Shown: one piece after another, positions 10,367 through 14,067 of the stretch
How positions within the stretch are numbered: position 1 is the stretch's first letter
Layout: each line of letters opens with the position of its first letter
Assembly (NCBI GenBank): GCA_001953115.1
Contig: LSSL01004177.1
Span: 1-14,067, forward strand
From: Smittium mucronatum
Lineage: Eukaryota; Kickxellomycota; Harpellomycetes; Harpellales; Legeriomycetaceae
Direction of reading: 5' to 3'
Length of the DNA stretch: 14,067 nucleotides
The notes under the pieces: generated by a model
The model's database searches: none
Told to the model about the DNA's origin: nothing
The model's input: the letters and a program-made list of their open reading frames with translations, nothing else
Program-made: the position numbers and the translations under genes

Positions 10367-10400
10367 CTTTTCTCTCCTCTTTTCTCTCCTCTTTTCTCTT
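10367..10400 (-). repeat. 12-bp tandem repeat inside the transposase tail
   Basis: CTTTTCTCTCCT occurs twice in tandem, followed by a partial third copy (plus-strand reading). On the coding (minus) strand it gives a repeated Glu/Arg/Lys pattern (KEERKEER). The 12-bp unit preserves the frame. It is probably a slippage expansion within the basic C-terminal tail of the second transposase. Confidence 0.85.
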
Positions 10401-11259
10401 AAATTTTTCCATATTTCTTGTTCCAATTAAATCATAAAACTTGATGTCCTCTAATATCAATTGTGACTTCTAAAAGTGAAAATTTGTCAAAACTATGGCT
10501 ATATCTATAATTTTTTCAATATATTTGATGGATCATCTATAATTACCTCTCATAGACTATAAAAGAGACTTAAGTCTCCCAAAGAAATTCTTGACTATGG
10601 CTTTTCCCCCACGATTCAAATTATTCTTGCTAATGGGAGTTTGAATATCCAATAACTGTGAGTTAATCTGTAAATTCGCTGAATATAACACCTATTTTTT
10701 CACATTTTTTTCGTTTATCTTTTTTTGGAATAACTGTCTTATAATTTTTATAGATTAAAACATAGTCTTTATAGTAAATTGTGTCCCACTCATTGATATC
10801 AGCTTCATCATGGATTTTTTAATCATTAATGATTTTTTATGAAAAATCTCTACATTTTGATTACATCTTCAGCTCACAGACTTTATTTTATAGATATCTC
10901 AGTCAATGGAATAATAAAAACCACACCACCAATCTGGTACCACTGATATTTCTTTTTTGACACAATACCTATTTAAAGAAATATTTTTAAAATTTTCGAA
11001 AATTTAAAATTTAAAAAAAATACCTATGATGTTTTCCTTAATAAAATAAACTTCCATCTTGAAAAAGACCTGTATCTCTCTTCAATAATAATATGGTAAA
11101 ATAAATTATCAACGCCGCCTTCTTATTATTTCTAAGGAAAATTGATTAATTAATTGTTGATCTTTTTTCAGTGTGCAGATGTAATTTTTAATCAAAATAG
11201 GCCTGAATATTTATATTTCGAGTTTAAAAAATTACAAACAGATGGTTTTGAAATGTTAA

Positions 11260-11275
11260 CCCCCCACCCCTCCCC
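11260..11275. other. C-rich tract (G-rich on the coding strand of the transposase relic)
   Basis: Sixteen bases read CCCCCCACCCCTCCCC, exceptional in DNA this AT-rich. It lies exactly where the second transposase relic changes frame, so slippage in this tract may have produced one of its frameshifts. The minus strand has three G-runs, one short of a standard four-run G-quadruplex. Confidence 0.7.
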
Positions 11276-11596
11276 AATTTACCATAATTGAAATGGTGTC
11301 TCATATTTTCCAAAAGAATAGGGATTTTATCCTTTGGTGCATTTTTAGACCTCCTCCTCATTTTTTTTTCAGTCCGAATAAGTTCCATTTCACACAAATT
11401 ATATATTTTATTGAATTCCGGATGGCTAAATCCTGTTAAAAAATAAATATATTGACCATTTTTAGATAGCTTATTGTAAATATCGGGTTCATCTTCACCA
11501 TTTTAACTTAAATAATTGTTTTATAAAGCAGATCTAAGTTATATCTTTTTCATAATCCAACGTAGCATCTCTATATTTATCTATATTTTTAAACAT

Positions 11597-12899
11597 AGTT
11601 TAAATTTATAAAAAGATTTTTTTTATAAGTATTAATTCAAGAAGCTATATAATTCGAAAAGGTATAATTTTATACTTAGAATATTCATATTTTATAATTG
11701 CATTGCTTAAATATAAATACATTTTTATTTTACTGAAAATTTTGTACTCCCTATTACAAAAAACTGGACACAATCAACAAGATTTCGATTTAGAAATTTT
11801 ATATATTTAGAGATATTTCATTTTCGGTACATGAGAAAAATAAATAAAAAACTTCGATCATTGTTTGTTCTCACGTAAATTAATAAAAATACCCAATATA
11901 GAGCTTAGTTGATATTAAAATGGTATTAATATATGTTCAGTTACTTTTATCTAATTTATCTCTCGTGTAAACTTCTTATAAATTTTTTAGTAGATGATAC
12001 TACAATTTATATTGGATCGAACTTTCTCATTGATCTAAAGTGCAATTAAATTGAATGATTAAAAAAAGGTTAAAAATTAATCTCACGTTTTATTATTAAA
12101 AATTAAGCCTTTTTATTCGATGGAAGGTCTCTTTTAGCCTAATAAAGTCTTAATTATTATTATATAGTCATTTTAGGTAATTAAAAATAAAATACAAGAA
12201 ATTTTAATTAAATCACAAGCGAATCATCTAAAATTTTAAAATTAAAAACATTTCCCGACTGGACGGTCTTAGATTTCAAATTCATATGATGAGTCACCAA
12301 AATATGATATTCTTTGAAAATTAAATCATAATTTTGAAATTTATATAAAAGACAGATTATTTTTTATAAATAAAATATTGCTATCTATCTTTTCAATCTT
12401 TCCTATCACTATTACTTTTATATATATATAATCCCTATAAATTAATAGTTGATATATTTATATTGAAATATGATTAAAAAACTATACAAAAAATAGAACA
12501 AATAAGAACAATTTGAAGTTCAATTAAAAAAATATGTATAACGAATTTATAATATCGTCGAAATTATTTTAAATTTAAAAATTAAAAATATAATTCAAGT
12601 CTCAATTGAGCTCACAGAAAAAATATTGAATTATGACAATACTATGGTAATAAAATATGATACGTGATTATTATGAGTTAATGAAACGTTGATTCATTTT
12701 CAAATTTTTATAAAATAATAAACACGAAATTCTAAATTTTTTTTTTTTAAATAGACTCTACTTACTAAATCTTATTATTAGATTTAGAGCGATATAAAAC
12801 CCTTATTTAAAAATTAAAAAATTACGATTTGTGTTTGTATTAATGATTCAGAAAGATTATGATTTAAAAAATTAATCGATATAAGAATTTCGGATCTGA
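11597..12899. other. AT-rich spacer
   Basis: No gene is supported. The stretch contains the second copy of the short block noted at 9236-9355 (here 12256-12352), a short TA dinucleotide run near 12420-12430, and an 8-bp-arm hairpin at 12765-12787. The 5' end of the second transposase element should lie within the first few hundred bases, but I could not see its terminal repeat. Confidence 0.4.
12256..12352 (+). repeat. Second copy of the short block seen at 9236-9355
   Basis: It contains GACTGGA, TCACCAAAATATGATATTCTTTG and TATAAAAG in the same order as the first copy, with different spacing. Similarity outside these words is weak. Confidence 0.3.
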
Positions 12900-13230
12900 A
12901 AACATATTTATATTTATGTAGAACATCAATAAATAAAAAAGAAAATAAATGAAATGAAATAAAGTAAGGGAATAAATAATCTGTGCTATGAATTAAAAAT
13001 GGTAAAAGTAGAAATAGAAAGTAAAGTGATTGAAAAATGAAATGATCTATTGTTAGAGTGTTATAGTATTGGAATGTTGATGGTATGTTATATGTTTGGT
13101 ACGATGGGCTGATATACATGATGATTAGTCGATGATAGGTTTGATATATTGATAGATTGATGGGTTGATGGGCTAATGGGCTAATGGGCTAATGGGCTAA
13201 TGGGCTAATGGACTAATTAGTCGATTTTAA
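12900..13230 (+). other. Purine-rich block
   Basis: The plus strand is dominated by A and G (GAAATGAAATAAAGTAAGGG and similar), ending in the octamer array. Because of this bias the minus strand has few stops and carries a 101-codon frame (13119-12814) rich in Phe, Leu, Ser and Tyr. I regard that frame as a composition artefact, although a membrane-protein fragment cannot be fully excluded. Confidence 0.5.
13153..13224 (+). repeat. 8-bp tandem repeat array (TGGGCTAA)n
   Basis: Five perfect copies of TGGGCTAA run from 13169 to 13208. They are preceded by the variant TGGGTTGA (13161-13168) and followed by TGGACTAA (13209-13216) and a diverged copy ending TTAGTCGA (13217-13224). Upstream words such as GATAGATTGA and GATTAGTCGATGA look like older, diverged units. 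The perfect core with worn edges is what a slippage-driven minisatellite shows. The unit length is not a multiple of three, so it is not a protein repeat. Confidence 0.95.
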
Positions 13231-13397
13231 TGCTTTTTAGATGTGAGAGTGTTCGGGACTATACAAAATGAATTTTCTATTCTTTTAATCATATCGTTCA
13301 TATCTTTGTTTTTTTATTTATATTTTTTCTAAATTCGAATAGTTATTTTTTATATTAATTATTTAATAATAATATTTTCATTAAGAGGGTTTTCATT

Positions 13398-13533
13398 TCA
13401 ATAAGCTCTTTTTTTCATTCCAATAGACCTTTTTTTCACACCAATATACCCCCTTTTTCACACCAATAGACCTTTTTCCCCCTCCAATAGACCTTTTTTT
13501 CTCTCCAATATACCCCCTTTTTCATTCCAATAA
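13398..13533 (+). repeat. 21/22-bp minisatellite with two alternating unit types
   Basis: Six units plus a partial seventh begin with (C)CAATA. Type A (CCAATAGACCTTTTTTTCACA and close variants, 21 bp) is at 13420-13440, 13463-13483 and 13484-13504. Type B (CCAATATACCCCCTTTTTCA plus two bases, 22 bp) is at 13441-13462 and 13505-13526. A diverged first unit lies at 13398-13419 and a partial unit at 13527-13533. The array is strongly pyrimidine-rich on the plus strand. It sits 170 bp from the octamer array. Confidence 0.95.
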
Positions 13534-14067
13534 TAAATTATTTCATAAGAATGAATTGGAAATATTGATTTTATAATTTAATTGTGCTCTCCAAAAACTC
13601 CTAAATTATGTTTATTTTATAAAATTGCAGCTAATCATTTTAAAGAGTGAAAATTTTATAAAAATATTTCACAGAGTTCCTAATCAGGAAAAGATGTATT
13701 TCTATAAAAGAATAAAACTGAGTTTTAAAAAAGTAAATATTCCTATAATTTCTTCCATTATTAGATCTGTTTACATGAATTTTACTTTCATTTAAACCAT
13801 TGGTTAAATATTGAACACCTTGAAATGTGTATCGATTATAAAATAGATTATAATTATAGTTGGAAATACACTGGTCATAAAAAATATCATACAATAAATA
13901 TTTTTATCGCACCGGCTTCATGTTTTCCACCCATTTAACTAACCTATAAATTTAACAGTTTTTTGATTTAAAAACCATCCGAAAAAATGTGAGCATTTCC
14001 AGAGCTTGTTTTTTTTGGCATTATAAATACTTTTTTAATTTTTGTGTAAAGTTCGTGAAACTTCTAT
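13534..14067. other. AT-rich sequence to the window end, no supported gene
   Basis: A minus-strand frame of 84 codons (13894-13640) starts at TTG, is rich in Asn, Tyr and Phe, and contains a moderately varied stretch (YTFQGVQYLTNGLNESKIH). It has no ATG start and no recognised domain. It could be an exon or gene fragment, but the length is not enough to claim it. Confidence 0.35.

Larger units (their letters stand above)
10260..11596 (-). pseudogene. Second HARBI1/IS5-like DDE transposase, inactivated, catalytic acids lost
   Basis: Read on the minus strand from ATG 11596-11594 (MFKNIDKYRDATLDYEKD, then TAG). After a frameshift near 11510 comes KNGQYIYFLTGFSHPEFN with TGF at 11436-11428, then KDKIPILLENMRHHF, parallel to TGF and KDKLLVLLVYLRHYF of the relic at 4966-6344. 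A second frameshift lies at a G-rich tract near 11270. The next block reads AALIIYFTILLLKRDTG then LFQDGSLFY-stop-GKHHRYF, so the first catalytic Asp is Tyr (TAT, 11103-11101). YYKDYV stands where ADKGYV is expected, so the second Asp is Tyr (10773-10771). IVKNFFGRLKSLL stands for IVENFFGRLK, so the Glu is Lys (AAG, 10592-10590). VLTNFHF and a basic tail (FKRKEERKEERKAKK) close it at 10260. Stops include 11536, 11040, 11013 and three after SLL. The stretch between GKHH and YYKDYV is about 20 codons longer than in the first relic and may hold a small insertion. The length matches the first relic. It cannot encode an active enzyme. Confidence 0.9.

Noticed and set aside
12814..13119. 101-codon minus-strand frame, Phe/Leu/Tyr-rich, membrane-like
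   Set aside because: Explained by the purine-rich plus strand, which removes stops on the other strand and fills it with Phe, Leu, Ser and Tyr.
13640..13894. 84-codon minus-strand frame
   Set aside because: No ATG, no domain, low-complexity Asn/Tyr composition.
1..14067. CRISPR array, tRNA, rRNA, bacterial operon or phage module
   Set aside because: No regularly spaced repeats with unique spacers, no tRNA B-box context, no rRNA signature and no tightly packed genes were seen on either strand.

Overview
This is very AT-rich DNA (by eye about a quarter G+C). It contains no intact protein gene, no tRNA or rRNA that I can recognise, and no CRISPR, phage or bacterial operon structure. What can be read is a graveyard of mobile elements in otherwise featureless AT-rich sequence. 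The base composition, the almost complete lack of coding capacity, the eukaryote-type transposons and the minisatellites point to a eukaryote with a degenerate, transposon-rich, AT-biased genome. A microsporidian with an expanded genome is my first guess because the transposase relics resemble HARBI1-like proteins known from that group. Other AT-rich protists, fungi or invertebrates are not excluded, and no gene here settles it.

Layout. Positions 1-81 hold an open frame that enters from the window edge. Positions 82-830 show nothing. Positions 831-3050 hold several degraded forward reading frames. Within them are a Ty3/gypsy-like integrase remnant (about 1640-2430) and an RNase H-like remnant (about 2515-2730). 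Positions 3705-3850 form a near-perfect hairpin resembling a small MITE. Positions 4966-6344 (+) hold a well-recognisable but broken HARBI1/IS5-like (DDE_Tnp_4) transposase pseudogene that still carries its D-D-E triad. Positions 6350-9850 hold little. A short stretch at 9858-9965 may be a third fragment related to the transposase. Positions 10260-11596 (-) hold a second, related transposase pseudogene in which all three catalytic acids appear to be replaced. Positions 11600-12890 are AT-rich spacer. Positions 12900-13545 hold a purine-rich block with an 8-bp tandem repeat, then a pyrimidine-rich block with a 21/22-bp minisatellite. The remainder to 14067 shows nothing convincing.

The two transposase relics lie tail to tail, 3.9 kb apart. 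They align in motif order from the N-terminal TGF motif to the C-terminal basic tail, so they belong to one broad family, but they are too divergent to be recent duplicates. The lesions fit neutral decay under GC-to-AT mutation pressure. They include frameshifts, stops of all three kinds, a probable Trp codon changed to TGA, and acidic codons that lost their first G.

I did not find a working, undescribed biological system. The items most worth a second look are the hairpin element, the minisatellite with two alternating unit types, the contrast between the two catalytic triads, and the unexpected order of retroelement domains.
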